From positions 930,001-994,000 of the forward strand of contig NW_024105087.1 of NCBI RefSeq assembly GCF_003945595.2: 64,000 nucleotides of DNA. The letters run 5' to 3'. Position 1 is the stretch's first letter. Each line of letters begins with the position of its first letter. The notes under the pieces are model-generated. The model was given only the letters and a program-made list of their open reading frames with translations, was not told the origin of the DNA and made no database searches. A program made the position numbers and the translations under genes. Shown piece by piece: positions 62,724 to 64,000 of the stretch. The stretch comes from Pipra filicauda. Taxonomy: Eukaryota; Chordata; Aves; Passeriformes; Pipridae.

Positions 62724-62876
62724 GAATCATAGAATGGTTTGGGTTGGAAAACACCTTAAAGATCATCTGTTTCCAGCCCCCCTGCCATGTGCAGGGACAC
62801 CTTCCTCTAGGCCATGTTCCTCAGAACTTGATCTAGCCTGACCTTGAACACTTCCAGGAATGGGGCATCCATCCAG
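62724..62876 (-). mobile_element. CR1 LINE 3' fragment
   Basis: The plus strand reads AGAATCATAGAATGGTTTGG, then CACCTTAAAGATCATCTG, CCCCCCTGCCATGTGCAGGG and CCTTGAACACTTCCAGGAAT, the reverse complement of the last 150 bases of CR1. It is better preserved than the copy at 60931, including the AGAATCATAGAATGG terminal repeat. Confidence 0.92.
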
Positions 62877-64000
62877 AATGAGGAGTGGATCTCAGGAGTG
62901 AGGTTTTTAGCTGTACCTGGAATACACGTCCTGTCTCAGTGCTTAACACAGCCCTGTCTATCAGCTGATGACTGCATGAAGATTTATTGGGTTTTGTGGT
63001 TTGTTTTTTTTCCCCTAAGTTACATCCTTGTGCAATGAATTGGCTGGGGTATAACTTGCAACCTTATCTTTCCACAAAATAGTGGAAATGTTCTTGCTTT
63101 GGATAGTGAAGAGAACTTTTGGAATGAATTGGCACTGAGCTAGGATGTGAGCGGGGGACTCATACCTTTTACAACTAAGTCTTCCTTGGAGTTTTCAAGT
63201 AAAGGGCATTGACAGCAGAGCACTGCCACCTCAGTTTGGGGCCCTGTGTCAGGCTAGGCATGCCAAAACTTTCTGCTTCTGAAGTGACTTGACATGAGTC
63301 AGAGCTTTTCTGGACAGCAGCATGTTTTTGTGCATGCTTTGCTCATCAGGACTTTCCACCTTTCTATATTTTTTGCCACATGTTTGTTGTAACCTAGTTT
63401 TTATTTATTTATTTTTTTAATGTTCTCTGGCTGTGCGATTTCATGCCTGATGTTTAAGAAGGGCACAAGTTTTGTTGCTGAAGAATGATGTCTGTATGTA
63501 CTTCCAGCTTTCATTTTTCTCACATTTCTTGCCTGTGGGCTCTGTCTTTCTGCCTCCGTTCCCATACAGTAGCAAGTCACTGTCTCCTGCAATTAGTTAC
63601 GTAGAAGAACAATGAGATTGGCCCTGTGTTCTTCTCACTTCATCCTGGGATAATGGATTAGTCCAGATGCTTGACAGCATTGCATAAAGTGAGCGTGATG
63701 GAGTGTAAACGCATGTGGGGACAGCTCTAGCACAAAACAACCCTCGCATGGCATACTCTAATTTTCTTCCTCATGCTTCATCTTGTGCAACCGTTCCACT
63801 TAATTATTGCACTGTGGAAGTCAGCAGCCTGGGCAGGGATTAATCCTTTCCAACAATTGCAATCAAACTTCTACTCATGCACTCGACTCCTAATGCTTGG
63901 TTCGTGCTTAGGGAAAGGGATGGGAATTCAGAAGCATGATTGCTTGTCAGCAGCAGAAATTTCTTTCTTGTCCTATTCAGTTAATGACACCACCTGTTGA

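Larger units (their letters stand above)
57920..64000. other. Intergenic region downstream of GPAT3
   Basis: No gene is supported. It contains two minus-strand CR1 pieces, a 20-bp-period duplication near 61684-61723 and a poly(T) tract near 61958-61989. The remaining short frames have no splice context, start context or recognisable protein content. The frame running off the right edge from 63773 looks no better than the others. Confidence 0.6.

Noticed and set aside
63773..64000. Open frame running off the right edge
   Set aside because: No exon-like splice acceptor or recognisable protein, and composition matches the flanking intergenic DNA.

Overview
The window looks like bird nuclear DNA. 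It is intron-rich vertebrate sequence with compact introns, GT-AG splicing and one CpG-island promoter. Its interspersed repeats are of avian type: several 3'-truncated CR1 LINE pieces and one solo LTR of the ERVL type common in neoavian birds. I see no bacterial-style genes, rRNA, tRNA or CRISPR. Nearly all of the short open frames on both strands are chance frames in introns and intergenic DNA.

The coding content is two complete genes in tandem on the + strand. Both encode ER glycerol-3-phosphate acyltransferases of the GPAT3 (AGPAT9) type. I assembled each from 12 coding exons with intact splice sites and a continuous frame. Gene A (6503-23447, 446 aa) is a divergent GPAT3-like paralogue with an AT-rich, non-CpG promoter. 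Gene B (34538-56896, 447 aa) is the orthodox GPAT3 with a CpG-island promoter. Exons 2 to 11 have identical lengths in the two genes (73, 271, 75, 90, 94, 116, 56, 86, 129, 80 nt). The locus therefore arose by DNA-level duplication of the whole gene, and both copies kept the frame. Both carry the HX4D and FPEG acyltransferase motifs and should make lysophosphatidic acid from glycerol-3-phosphate and acyl-CoA, the first step of glycerolipid and triacylglycerol synthesis.

Layout: 1-6.3 kb is intergenic with minor simple repeats. 6.3-23.7 kb is gene A. 23.7-34.1 kb is the spacer between the paralogues; it holds a small CpG cluster with a CTCF-like site and splice donor (about 27.05-27.25 kb), a coding-like but broken minus-strand stretch (27.36-28.2 kb) and a possible old MIR. 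34.1-57.9 kb is gene B, with CR1 copies and a solo LTR in its first two introns. 57.9-64 kb is intergenic with two minus-strand CR1 pieces.

The most notable findings are the intact, divergent tandem GPAT3 paralogue, a pair of in-frame acceptors in its exon 4 that would remove seven residues from a membrane segment, and the CpG/CTCF-like element between the two copies. Everything here was read by eye. Family assignments rest on remembered features of the GPAT3/GPAT4 family, not on database searches.
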